Below, one piece after another: positions 6,398 to 11,783 of a stretch of DNA of 11,783 nt; position 1 is the stretch's first letter, and each line of letters starts with the position of its first letter. The stretch is from contig JAFGHZ010000111.1 in NCBI GenBank assembly GCA_016929875.1, positions 1 to 11,783 on the forward strand, given 5' to 3'. The notes beneath the pieces are model-generated. The model saw only the letters and a program-made list of their open reading frames with translations, was not told the DNA's origin and ran no database searches. The stretch is from Dehalococcoidales bacterium (lineage in GTDB: Bacteria > Chloroflexota > Dehalococcoidia > Dehalococcoidales > Fen-1064). Made by a program: the position numbers and the translations under genes.

Positions 6398-7228
6398 ATG
6401 TTCGAGAAAATCGGCGTTATCTATCACCCGATGAACGAGCCGGCTAAAAAGCTGACGAGAAAACTGGAGCAACTCCTGTCCGGCAAAGGGTTCTCGGTAT
6501 GGACATGTTCGTCATGGGACGGAGAAGCCGCCAGGTCCGGAATGAGCGGCACCGACCTAGTCCTCAGTGTCGGCGGAGATGGCACTATACTGAGAACGGC
6601 ACAGGCAATCATACCCGGCAAAACACCGGTTACGGGCATCAACCTCGGCAAGCTCGGTTTTATGACAGAGTTAAACGTTAAGGAAGTCGAGGACAAGCTC
6701 ACCCGGATTTTGAAAGGCGAGGGCTGGATTGACGAGCGGGCGCTCCTCGAAGCAAGGCTTTTCGACGGGGACGGATCCCGCCTGTTTTACGCCCTCAACG
6801 ACGTCGTGGTAGCACGCGGCGCCATAGCACGTGTCGTTTATATTAAAACGACCATCGATGACAAACCGCTAACCACTTACAAAGGAGATGGTGTGATTGC
6901 GGCAACGGCAACCGGCAGTACCGGCTATGCCCTGGCCGCCGGGGGCCCGATTTTACACCCTCAATCCAGAGATTTCATCTTGCTACCGATACTCCCTCAC
7001 CTCAGCACTAAGTACTGCATGGTGTTACCGTCATCGACTAAGGTAAAATTAGATGTACAGACGGTTTATCCCGCGACGATAAGTATCGACGGGCATACCA
7101 ATCTTCAAATAAACAGCGGCGCTGTAATTGAAATAAAACGGAGTAAAAATACCCTCCGCTTCTTGAGAATCAATCCGGAATCATCTTTTTACAGTTCTCT
7201 GGAAAAGAAACTGAAAGGAAAGCAGTAA
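6398..7228 (+). CDS. nadK: NAD kinase (NAD(+) -> NADP(+))
   Basis: This soluble enzyme phosphorylates NAD to NADP, the only route to NADP in most bacteria. From the ATG at 6398 it has 276 residues, normal for the family. The diagnostic GGDGT is at 59-63, after a LVLSV strand. GINLGKLGFM follows at 80-89, NDVVVARG at 134-141, the conserved GDGVIAATATGSTGYALAAG from 164, and SIDGH at 229-233. An in-frame GTG at 6389 is a possible earlier start; the ATG is preferred because MFEKIGVIYHP matches the typical N-terminus. The stop is one base before the acetyltransferase start, so this is the first gene of a three-gene operon. No defects are seen. Confidence 0.97.
   Translation: MFEKIGVIYHPMNEPAKKLTRKLEQLLSGKGFSVWTCSSWDGEAARSGMSGTDLVLSVGGDGTILRTAQAIIPGKTPVTGINLGKLGFMTELNVKEVEDKLTRILKGEGWIDERALLEARLFDGDGSRLFYALNDVVVARGAIARVVYIKTTIDDKPLTTYKGDGVIAATATGSTGYALAAGGPILHPQSRDFILLPILPHLSTKYCMVLPSSTKVKLDVQTVYPATISIDGHTNLQINSGAVIEIKRSKNTLRFLRINPESSFYSSLEKKLKGKQ
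7216..7219 (+). promoter_or_regulatory. Ribosome binding site deciding the TTG start of the acetyltransferase
   Basis: AGGA lies inside the last codons of nadK, with 10 bases between it and the TTG at 7230. The next in-frame ATG is 33 codons in, inside the first conserved block of the domain, so the TTG start is favoured. Confidence 0.6.
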
Positions 7229-7229
7229 A

Positions 7230-7715
7230 TTGACAAAGAACAGTTCCATTAAAATAGAAAAAGCTAAAATCAGTGATGTCCCCAGGATTCACAAACTCAT
7301 CAACATCTTTGCCGGCAGAGGGGAAATGCTCGCCCGCTCCCTGAGCGAAATCTACGAGAACATCCGCGACTTCTTTGTCGTTAAAGAAGGAAAGAAAGTC
7401 GTCGGGTGTGCGGCATTGCACGTGATGTGGTCCGACCTGGCGGAAATCAAATCGGTCGCCGTAGACGGAGAACAACAGAAGCAGGGCATCGGGAACAAAC
7501 TGGTAGCCGCTTGCCTTGACGAAGCTCGAGAGCTGGGGATTGCCACCGTTTTTTGTCTCACTTACAAACCTAAATTTTTCGAAAAGCTGGGGCTAAATGA
7601 AGTGGACAAAATGTCGCTCCCGCAGAAAATCTGGACGGAATGCTATCGCTGTCCTAAATTCCCGAACTGCGACGAAACCGCGATGACAATAAAACTGGCG
7701 GAAAAGCAGGAATAA
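7230..7715 (+). CDS. GNAT acetyltransferase, short ArgA-like (amino-acid N-acetyltransferase)
   Basis: This 161-residue single-domain GNAT enzyme transfers acetyl from acetyl-CoA to an amine. It opens IKIEKAKISDVPRIHKLI, followed by the central strands with VVGCAALHV (57-65) and AEIKSVAV (71-78). The acetyl-CoA loop QKQGIG is at 83-88. The sequence resembles short ArgA-type N-acetylglutamate synthases, where RSLSEIYENIRDFFV (36-50) and a late cysteine cluster are typical; here the cluster is C138, C141 and C147 in CYRCPKFPNC. If so, it makes N-acetylglutamate for arginine synthesis. The start is TTG, one base after the nadK stop. The stop is one base before the Nudix ATG. The GNAT assignment is firm; the substrate is an inference from resemblance. 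Confidence 0.88.
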   Translation: MTKNSSIKIEKAKISDVPRIHKLINIFAGRGEMLARSLSEIYENIRDFFVVKEGKKVVGCAALHVMWSDLAEIKSVAVDGEQQKQGIGNKLVAACLDEARELGIATVFCLTYKPKFFEKLGLNEVDKMSLPQKIWTECYRCPKFPNCDETAMTIKLAEKQE

Positions 7716-7716
7716 G

Positions 7717-8259
7717 ATGCCGCCGGAAAAAACCATATCCAGCCGGTCAGCCTATAAAGGCGATATCCTAAAAGTCAGAATCGATACTATTCGCACTGCG
7801 GACGGACGTGAAAAGAGCCGCACCATCGTCGAACATCCCGAGGCTATCGTAGTAGTCGCAGTCGATGACAGAGACAATGTTCTGCTCGTCGAACAATTCC
7901 GTAAGCCCATCGAAAAAGACCTGCTGGAAATCCCGGCAGGCAGTATCGACCCCGGCGAAGATGCTGAAACCGCCACGATACGCGAGATGCAGGAAGAGAC
8001 GGGTTATCTGCCCCGAAAACTGGTTAAATTAGGCGGATTTTATTCCGCGCCCGGTTACTGCACCGAATATCTCCATCTCTATCTGGCGACCGGACTCAAA
8101 CCGAGCCGTCTTGTTGCCGAGGATACCGACGAGATTAAGGTAGTAAAAATACCTGTGGTTGAAATACCGGCGCTACTTTCTTCAGGTAAAATCACCGACG
8201 CGAAAACAATCGCCGGGCTGTACATGTTCCTGGATTATCAAAAGAGAAATCAGGGATGA
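7717..8259 (+). CDS. Nudix hydrolase, ADP-ribose pyrophosphatase type
   Basis: This 180-residue Nudix enzyme probably splits ADP-ribose into AMP and ribose 5-phosphate. A complete Nudix box runs from G75 to Y97: G75, five residues, E81, seven residues, R89-E90-M91, x, E93-E94, x, G96. The preceding strand and loop DNVLLVEQFRKPIEKDLLEIPAG and the following GGFYSAPGYCTEYLHLYLA are typical of the ADP-ribose/NudF subgroup. The ATG has AGGA six bases upstream, within the end of the acetyltransferase gene. Being in one operon with NAD kinase, it fits turnover of NAD-derived ADP-ribose. It could also act on other nucleoside diphosphate sugars. The 3' end converges on the VOC gene. Confidence 0.93.
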   Translation: MPPEKTISSRSAYKGDILKVRIDTIRTADGREKSRTIVEHPEAIVVVAVDDRDNVLLVEQFRKPIEKDLLEIPAGSIDPGEDAETATIREMQEETGYLPRKLVKLGGFYSAPGYCTEYLHLYLATGLKPSRLVAEDTDEIKVVKIPVVEIPALLSSGKITDAKTIAGLYMFLDYQKRNQG

Positions 8260-8267
8260 AAGCCCTG
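8251..8267. terminator. Weak hairpin between converging operons
   Basis: CAGGG (8251-8255) and CCCTG (8263-8267) form a 5-bp stem with a 7-base loop that covers the Nudix stop codon. It lies in the 19-base gap between the converging Nudix and VOC genes. No T-run follows on either strand, so its use as a terminator is doubtful. Confidence 0.25.
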
Positions 8268-8278
8268 CAATCCGTATG

Positions 8279-8644
8279 CTAGAACTGGCCTTCCTGCAAC
8301 TCGATGGACACCCCGTCCGGCGCTTCCAGAAACGATATTCTGAAATCGGGCCGCAACTGCCTCACATCCATGGTGAATTTCACGCCCTTTTCCTTCATTG
8401 CCGCTACCGATTCATCCAGTTTATCGGTCCTTATTCCGAAATGTTCGAGTCCTGCCGGTCTGCCCTTCCGCGGCTGGGTAATCAATATCGTCGTTCCGTT
8501 TAAATCCACCTTTACCCAGGCTTTTCCATCCCCCTCGTCATTGGCGCTGATTCGTTTTGCCCCGAACATTTGCTCGTAGAACTCGGCAGTTTTCAATGGA
8601 TCATTGCTTTGTAAATGTATGTGGTCCAACCGATATTCAGGCAT
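8279..8644 (-). CDS. VOC-superfamily (glyoxalase/bleomycin-resistance fold) protein
   Basis: This 121-residue protein is a single vicinal-oxygen-chelate unit pair. It opens RLDHIHLQSNDPLKTAEFYEQMFG, the classic first beta-alpha module. The second half starts at LEHFGIRTD and ends in DGVSIELQEG. Likely metal ligands by family position are H8, H68 and E115, so it keeps a complete metal site and is probably an enzyme (glyoxalase-, epimerase- or dioxygenase-like). The substrate cannot be read from the sequence. The ATG has AAGGGAG eight bases upstream. It is the last gene of the fumarase operon, 34 bases after the HIT stop. Confidence 0.88.
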   Translation of the reverse strand: MPEYRLDHIHLQSNDPLKTAEFYEQMFGAKRISANDEGDGKAWVKVDLNGTTILITQPRKGRPAGLEHFGIRTDKLDESVAAMKEKGVKFTMDVRQLRPDFRISFLEAPDGVSIELQEGQF

Positions 8645-8678
8645 TGCGTTTACTCCCTTAAAATTGATTTTTTAGATG

Positions 8679-9020
8679 TTACCCCAGTCCGTTAACCAGT
8701 TCCCGACCGCCCAGCAGGTGTACGTGAAGATGCTGGACGGCCTGCCCGCCGTCCCTGCCGCAATTGATGACTACGCGATAGCCCTTCTCCGCAATGCCCT
8801 GCTGTTTTGCCAGCAGTTTTGCTACATGAACTATATGACCGACAAGCGTCACCTGGGCTTCCGCCACATCGTTCAGCGAGACAATATGCTGCCGCGGGAC
8901 AATCAAAAGGTGCACCGGTGCCATAGGGCTGATATCGCGGAAAGCAATTACCTTATCGTCTTTATAAACCACATCACTCGGAATCTGCCCGGCAATAATT
9001 TTACAGAAAATACAGTCCAT
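8679..9020 (-). CDS. HIT-family (histidine triad) nucleotide-binding hydrolase
   Basis: This 113-residue cytoplasmic protein of the HIT family (HINT branch) probably hydrolyses purine nucleoside phosphoramidates or adenylates. The N-terminus MDCIFCKIIAGQIPS with C3 and C6 is a typical zinc CxxC form. FRDISPMAPVHLLIVPRQHI (27-46) is the family core. The triad HLHVHLLGG occupies 97-105, with H97, H99 and H101. The frame extends 24 codons upstream into fumarase beta. The ATG at 9020 is chosen because GGAGG lies 9 bases before it and the sequence becomes family-like only there. It starts 5 bases after the fumarase beta stop. The C-terminus (RELVNGLG) lacks the longer tail of some HINT proteins. 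Confidence 0.95.
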   Translation of the reverse strand: MDCIFCKIIAGQIPSDVVYKDDKVIAFRDISPMAPVHLLIVPRQHIVSLNDVAEAQVTLVGHIVHVAKLLAKQQGIAEKGYRVVINCGRDGGQAVQHLHVHLLGGRELVNGLG

Positions 9021-9025
9021 AATCT

Positions 9026-9589
9026 CTACCCTCCCCGGCGATACCGGGTTTTTGCCTGTTCGAAAAGGTCGCCGCCGTAAATATCGTTGCAAACGACGGC
9101 AGGAAAATCCTCCACCGTCAATTTCAAAATCGCCTCGGCTCCCAACTCTTCGTAAGCTACCGGCTCCGACTTTTTGATAGTTTTCGAGAGTAAAGCACCG
9201 GCGCCGCCGATAGTGACAAAGTAAACGGCTTTATATTTTTTCAGGGCATCTTTAACCGCTGCCGAACGCTCACCCTTACCAATCATCCCTTTCAGCCCGG
9301 ATTCAATCAGTCGGGGTGTGAATACGTCCATCCGGGCGCTCGTGGTAGGACCCGCCGCCCCGATGATTTGCCCCGGCCGGGCAGGTGAAGGCCCCATATA
9401 ATAAATCGTCTGCCCTCTAATTTCAAAAGGCAGCTTTTCACCCTTATCCAGCGATTGAATCAATCGCCGGTGTGCCGCATCGCGCACCGCATAGATGATG
9501 CCGGAAATCAAGACCTGAGTCCCGGCCCTCAGTTTTTCAATTACCCCGTCGCTCAACGGCAACGATACGGCTATCTTCCCCTCGACCAT
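9026..9589 (-). CDS. Class I (Fe-S) fumarate hydratase, beta (C-terminal) subunit
   Basis: This is the small subunit of a two-part iron-sulfur hydro-lyase that interconverts fumarate and malate. The 187 residues include LSDGVIEKLRAGTQVLISG (12-30), GPTTSARMD (80-88), GKG at 104-106, AVYFVTIGGAGAL (121-133) and the terminal VEDFPAVVCND (159-169), all typical of the beta domain. The start ATG overlaps the alpha-subunit stop by one base, with AAGGAG 11 bases upstream. L(+)-tartrate dehydratase has the same architecture and cannot be strictly ruled out. The end of the gene holds the HIT ribosome site. Confidence 0.94.
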   Translation of the reverse strand: MVEGKIAVSLPLSDGVIEKLRAGTQVLISGIIYAVRDAAHRRLIQSLDKGEKLPFEIRGQTIYYMGPSPARPGQIIGAAGPTTSARMDVFTPRLIESGLKGMIGKGERSAAVKDALKKYKAVYFVTIGGAGALLSKTIKKSEPVAYEELGAEAILKLTVEDFPAVVCNDIYGGDLFEQAKTRYRRGG

Positions 9590-10434
9590 CAGAGCACTAT
9601 CTCCTTATGACGGGCACTATGGCACTGGAGATTGACCGCTACGGGCAAGCTGGCAATGTGCGCCGGCAAAACCTCGGCATGGACCGCTAACGCAGTAACC
9701 CGTCCGCCGCATCCCATCGGACCTATTCCCGAATCGTTGACACGTTTAAAAATTTCTTTCTCCAGGTCGGCGATTTCAGGTTCGGGATTGGGCTTGCCGA
9801 CCTCGCGAAGCAGGGCCTTCTTGGCAAGCAACATTACCGTATCCGCCGTACCGCCCACCCCGACACCAACAATCAGCGGCGGGCAGGCTTTACCGCCGGC
9901 TTCTTCGACCGTTTTGACCGCAAAATCGATGACCCCCTGTCGGCCCTCGGCAGGTTTGAGCATCGCCAGTCGGCTCATATTCTCAGCCCCGCCGCCCTTA
10001 GCCAACAGAATGATCTTGAGTCGGTCCCCGGGAACAATCTCCGTATGAATTACAGGCGGAGTATTATCTTTAGTATTCACCCTATTGGAAAAAGGTTGCC
10101 TGACCATCGACTTACGCAGATAATTATCGGTGTAGCCTCTCCGCACCCCTTCTTCAACCGCTTTATTTAAATCGCCGCCGACAATGTGAACATCCTGTCC
10201 TGCCTCGAGGAAGACAATCGCCGTACCGCAGTCCTGACACAGGGGCAGTGACTCTTCTTTAGCAATCCGGGCATTCTCCAGTAACTGCCTCAGAATTTCT
10301 TTACCCGGAGGCGATTCTTCAACCTGCTCCGCCTTTTTCAATGCCGCAAGAACATCTTCGCCCAGTTCGAAATTCGCTTCCCGGCAAAGCACGGCAACGG
10401 CTTCGGTAATGACACTAGATTTAATTTCTCTCAT
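9589..10434 (-). CDS. Class I (Fe-S) fumarate hydratase, alpha (N-terminal) subunit
   Basis: The 281-residue alpha subunit binds the [4Fe-4S] cluster that activates the substrate. Cysteines in the three conserved contexts are C66 in LPLCQDCGTA, C184 in GKACPP and C271 in LQCHSARH. By family knowledge these are the cluster ligands. C69 and C242 (GPMGCGG) are extra. Other family blocks are the RKSMVRQPFSNR segment (107-118), LLAKGGGAENMS (143-154) and GVGVGGTAD (190-198). The ATG lacks a clear Shine-Dalgarno site and is preceded by an A-run. It heads an operon with the beta subunit, the HIT gene and the VOC gene. Such oxygen-sensitive fumarases are common in anaerobes. Tartrate dehydratase is the main alternative. 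Confidence 0.94.
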   Translation of the reverse strand: MREIKSSVITEAVAVLCREANFELGEDVLAALKKAEQVEESPPGKEILRQLLENARIAKEESLPLCQDCGTAIVFLEAGQDVHIVGGDLNKAVEEGVRRGYTDNYLRKSMVRQPFSNRVNTKDNTPPVIHTEIVPGDRLKIILLAKGGGAENMSRLAMLKPAEGRQGVIDFAVKTVEEAGGKACPPLIVGVGVGGTADTVMLLAKKALLREVGKPNPEPEIADLEKEIFKRVNDSGIGPMGCGGRVTALAVHAEVLPAHIASLPVAVNLQCHSARHKEIVL

Positions 10435-10466
10435 TTTTTTGCTTTATCGAGTAATGACACACCCAC

Positions 10467-10495
10467 ATTCTACTAGCTTTTGCGGCAGACGTAAA
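10467..10495 (-). promoter_or_regulatory. Possible promoter of the fumarase operon
   Basis: On the minus strand TTTACG (10495-10490) and TAGAAT (10472-10467) are 17 bases apart. A start near 10460 leaves a leader of about 26 bases. The -35 is a four-of-six match. An 8-bp inverted repeat (10505-10552) lies just upstream. Confidence 0.42.
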
Positions 10496-10504
10496 CAATC
10501 ATCT

Positions 10505-10552
10505 CAAAACCGCATACATTCTTTAAATTAATCTTGATTCTGCTCGGTTTTG
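10505..10552. repeat. Inverted repeat upstream of the fumarase promoter
   Basis: CAAAACCG (10505-10512) and its exact complement CGGTTTTG (10545-10552) flank 32 AT-rich bases. The pair lies directly upstream of the predicted fumarase -35 box. It could be a regulator site or chance in AT-rich DNA. Confidence 0.35.
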
Positions 10553-10607
10553 GTTGTTTCTTGTTCGGGAATTACTAAATCCGATGGGATTAGGTAGCAG
10601 CTCCAGA

Positions 10608-10705
10608 AGAGGGAGGGCGAATGCCCTCCCTCTCGTGATTACTCCCCGCCCTGATAGGGCGGGGATAAAGGGGCTTGCCCTTGAGCAAAGTCGAATGGGG
10701 TGGGT
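10608..10705. repeat. Cluster of three adjacent hairpins in a divergent spacer (REP-like element?)
   Basis: Two perfect hairpins and one smaller one follow each other. The first is an 11-bp stem, AGAGGGAGGGC / GCCCTCCCTCT (10608-10633, loop GAAT). The second is a 10-bp stem, TCCCCGCCCT / AGGGCGGGGA (10643-10665, loop GAT). The third is a 5-bp stem, AAGGG / CCCTT (10668-10682). Then comes TTGAGCAAAGTCGAATGGGG (10681-10700). The GC content is far above the AT-rich bases on each side. The fumarase operon and the protease gene both point away from here, so these are not ordinary gene-end terminators. A dispersed repeat or a small structured RNA are the options. The rest of the 10435-10855 spacer holds only the promoters and inverted repeat listed separately. 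Confidence 0.6.
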
Positions 10706-10775
10706 CGTCGTGTAATACGATTATATGGCACTATGACAAATTTCAAAATGATACACTACCCTTAATCTTCTATCA

Positions 10776-10806
10776 TTGACAAAATGTAACAATAGTGCAA
10801 AAATAT
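10776..10806 (+). promoter_or_regulatory. Possible promoter for the leader ORF and lipoprotein protease
   Basis: A perfect TTGACA (10776-10781) is followed at 19 bases by AAATAT (10801-10806) or at 17 by AAAAAT. The -10 box is poor, so this is a tentative call. It is the only TTGACA upstream of the leader ORF in this spacer. Confidence 0.35.
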
Positions 10807-10855
10807 GGGAACTATTTACTGGAGTCAAGAAATACAACTGTAAGAAGGAAGAATA

Positions 10856-10903
10856 ATGGCCTACCGTTTTGACATCTGTATTTCTACAACCAAAGATGAG
10901 TAA
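10856..10903 (+). CDS. 15-codon leader ORF overlapping the start of the protease gene
   Basis: An ATG at 10856 has the best ribosome site in the area, AAGGAAG at 10845-10851, with AGGA six bases upstream. It encodes MAYRFDICISTTKDE and ends at TAA 10901-10903. The protease ATG lies at 10896, so the two overlap as ATGAGTAA. The protease ATG has no visible ribosome site of its own (AACCAAAG precedes it), so ribosomes ending the leader may restart there. The peptide matches nothing I recognise and lacks a run of one amino acid that would suggest classical attenuation. The alternative is a base error that split one longer N-terminus. Real translation is an inference. Confidence 0.45.
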   Translation: MAYRFDICISTTKDE

Positions 10904-11687
10904 GATATTATCGATAGCCGTAGTATTACTGTTACTTGTTGCAATGATTGTAAGCTGTAAACCGACTACTACACCCGTGACAACAACTCCTACGACTACC
11001 GCGACTGTTACCGTTACCGCAACTCAACCTACCCTGACGACGACAACTACAACGATGACTACGACAACTACCCCGACAACCACAACTACCACGGAGACCA
11101 CTACAACTACAACGGTAGAATATTCATCGGCAGAAGTAATGAAGATAGTGGAACCCTCGGTGGTGCGGGTAGAAACACCCAGCGGTTCGGGTTCCGGCAT
11201 AATCATCAGCAGGAACGGCTACGTACTGACAAATAACCACGTAGTCGCAAATGATTTCTTAGTCAAAGTTACGACAAAAAGCGGCGACAGCTACGATGCC
11301 ATCGTCATGAAAAGAGATGAGAATAGAGACTTGGCGATACTATCGATCATTTCCACTCGCATCGATTTCCCGGCAGTTACCATAGGTTCATCGGATAGCC
11401 TGGAAATCGGTGATGAAGTCGTTGCCATAGGTTACGCACTGGGGCTCGAGGGACAGGCGACCTTATCGAAAGGGATTGTCTCGGCCAAAAGAGCGATAGA
11501 TGGCTTGGATTACATCCAGACCGATGCCTCGATTAATCCCGGCAACAGTGGTGGACCTTTATGCAATCTTAAAGCCGAAGTTGTCGGTATCAACAGTGCG
11601 AAATACGTCGGAGAGGGCATAGAAGGCATCGGACTGGCCATCCCCATCGACGAAGCGAAGGATTTCATAGAGGGTTACACCAACTAA
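10896..11687 (+). CDS. HtrA/DegP-like trypsin-fold serine protease, predicted lipoprotein, no PDZ domain
   Basis: The 263-residue protein begins with a lipoprotein signal: basic MSK, hydrophobic core, and lipobox IVSC with C21. A 50-residue linker (24-73) contains 37 threonines. The S1C protease domain follows, with catalytic H115 in TNNHVV, D145 in RDLAIL and S218 in GNSGGP, plus the GSGSGIIIS start strand (97-105). The chain stops at IPIDEAKDFIEGYTN, right after the protease domain, so the PDZ domain of full HtrA is missing. The likely role is quality control or processing of exported proteins at the outer face of the membrane. The ATG at 10896 gives a clean signal peptide; a TTG at 10869 would put nine extra residues before it. 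No ribosome site is visible at the ATG, which may depend on the overlapping leader ORF. Confidence 0.92.
   Translation: MSKILSIAVVLLLLVAMIVSCKPTTTPVTTTPTTTATVTVTATQPTLTTTTTTMTTTTTPTTTTTTETTTTTTVEYSSAEVMKIVEPSVVRVETPSGSGSGIIISRNGYVLTNNHVVANDFLVKVTTKSGDSYDAIVMKRDENRDLAILSIISTRIDFPAVTIGSSDSLEIGDEVVAIGYALGLEGQATLSKGIVSAKRAIDGLDYIQTDASINPGNSGGPLCNLKAEVVGINSAKYVGEGIEGIGLAIPIDEAKDFIEGYTN
10965..11114 (+). repeat. ACN-triplet low-complexity tract coding a threonine-rich linker
   Basis: About 150 bases are made almost entirely of ACN (threonine) codons in mixed synonymous forms (ACA, ACG, ACT, ACC), broken by Pro, Val, Ala, Met and Glu codons. Because all four synonyms are mixed, it is a protein-level low-complexity linker and not a pure DNA microsatellite. 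Slippage could still change its length between strains. Confidence 0.85.
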
Positions 11688-11747
11688 ACGCAACCGCTAA
11701 TATCGAATAAAACCAGCAACAGCATTCTAATTAAAAAGGAGTGAAAA

Positions 11748-11783
11748 ATGAAAAGGCAGCTGGCTCTTCCGATCATGGGGGTA
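11748..11783 (+). CDS. 5' start of a gene running off the window, probably exported
   Basis: An ATG at 11748 has a strong AAGGAG site (11736-11741) six bases upstream and opens a frame to the edge, MKRQLALPIMGV. The basic start followed by hydrophobic residues could be the beginning of a signal peptide. The ATG lies 60 bases after the protease stop with no terminator-like hairpin between them, so co-transcription is possible. Twelve codons are too few to name it. Confidence 0.55.
   Translation, partial: MKRQLALPIMGV

Noticed and set aside
6242..6472. 77-codon N-terminal extension of the pyruvate-kinase-C-like gene
   Set aside because: The internal ATG has a ribosome site and begins the conserved part. 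The extension would overlap the divergent promoters and the nadK start.
8159..8503. 114-codon plus-strand ORF spanning the Nudix end and the VOC gene
   Set aside because: It overlaps two well supported genes in the wrong frames and has no recognisable motif.
8676..9080. 134-codon plus-strand ORF antisense to the HIT gene
   Set aside because: The HIT triad and CxxC are on the minus strand; the antisense frame shows no domain.
9021..9092. 24-codon N-terminal extension of the HIT protein
   Set aside because: It overlaps the end of fumarase beta and ends where MDCIFCKII, the standard HIT start with GGAGG upstream, begins.
9632..10048. 138-codon plus-strand ORF antisense to fumarase alpha
   Set aside because: The opposite strand has an unmistakable fumarase with its cluster cysteines. 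The antisense frame is rich in Ser/Pro/Ala as expected for a shadow.
10739..10775. Possible attachment site or element boundary beside the hairpin cluster
   Set aside because: No integrase, tRNA, or flanking direct repeat was found in the window.
11024..11206. Valine-rich minus-strand ORF
   Set aside because: The poly-valine pattern is simply the complement of the ACN threonine codons of the protease linker.

Overview
The window is a compact, mostly housekeeping segment of a bacterial chromosome. It carries at least 14 protein genes, one of them only 12 codons long at the right edge. Gene content and protein style suggest an anaerobic Chloroflexota bacterium of the Dehalococcoidia type: a two-subunit [4Fe-4S] class I fumarase, a free-standing pyruvate-kinase C-terminal-like protein, a short ArgA-like acetyltransferase with a Cys cluster, and a threonine-rich lipoprotein protease. 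This placement is inferred from memory of such genomes and was not tested by phylogeny. No rRNA, tRNA, CRISPR array, insertion sequence or integrase was seen.

Layout. (1) 1-222, plus: the 3' end of a LysE/RhtB-like membrane exporter. (2) 238-1164, minus: a cation diffusion facilitator (CDF) metal exporter. Its leader holds a good promoter and then a strong intrinsic terminator just before the start codon. (3) 5531 to 1312, minus: an operon of a class II tRNA nucleotidyltransferase/HD protein, secD and secF, with a TTGATA-17-TATAGT promoter in front. SecD carries an extra domain of about 145 residues made of exact 38-residue repeats. (4) 5678-6241, minus: the pyruvate-kinase C-terminal-like protein, divergent from (5) 6398-8259, plus: NAD kinase, ArgA-like GNAT acetyltransferase and Nudix ADP-ribose pyrophosphatase, nearly abutting. 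(6) 10434 to 8279, minus: fumarase alpha, fumarase beta, HIT protein and VOC/glyoxalase protein. (7) 10435-10855: a non-coding divergent region with a cluster of GC-rich hairpins that cannot terminate either neighbour. (8) 10856-11687, plus: a 15-codon leader ORF with a strong ribosome site whose stop overlaps the start of an HtrA-like lipoprotein protease. (9) 11748 to the edge: the start of another gene, with a strong ribosome site.

How the parts fit. SecD and SecF are the proton-driven accessory subunits of the Sec translocon and are co-transcribed with a tRNA 3'-end enzyme. The nadK operon joins NADP synthesis, hydrolysis of ADP-ribose (an NAD breakdown product) and probably the first acetylation of arginine synthesis. 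The fumarase operon supplies the fumarate/malate step. The features most worth a second look are the repeat domain inside SecD, the promoter-terminator-gene order ahead of the CDF exporter, the leader ORF coupled to the lipoprotein protease, and the hairpin cluster at 10608-10682.
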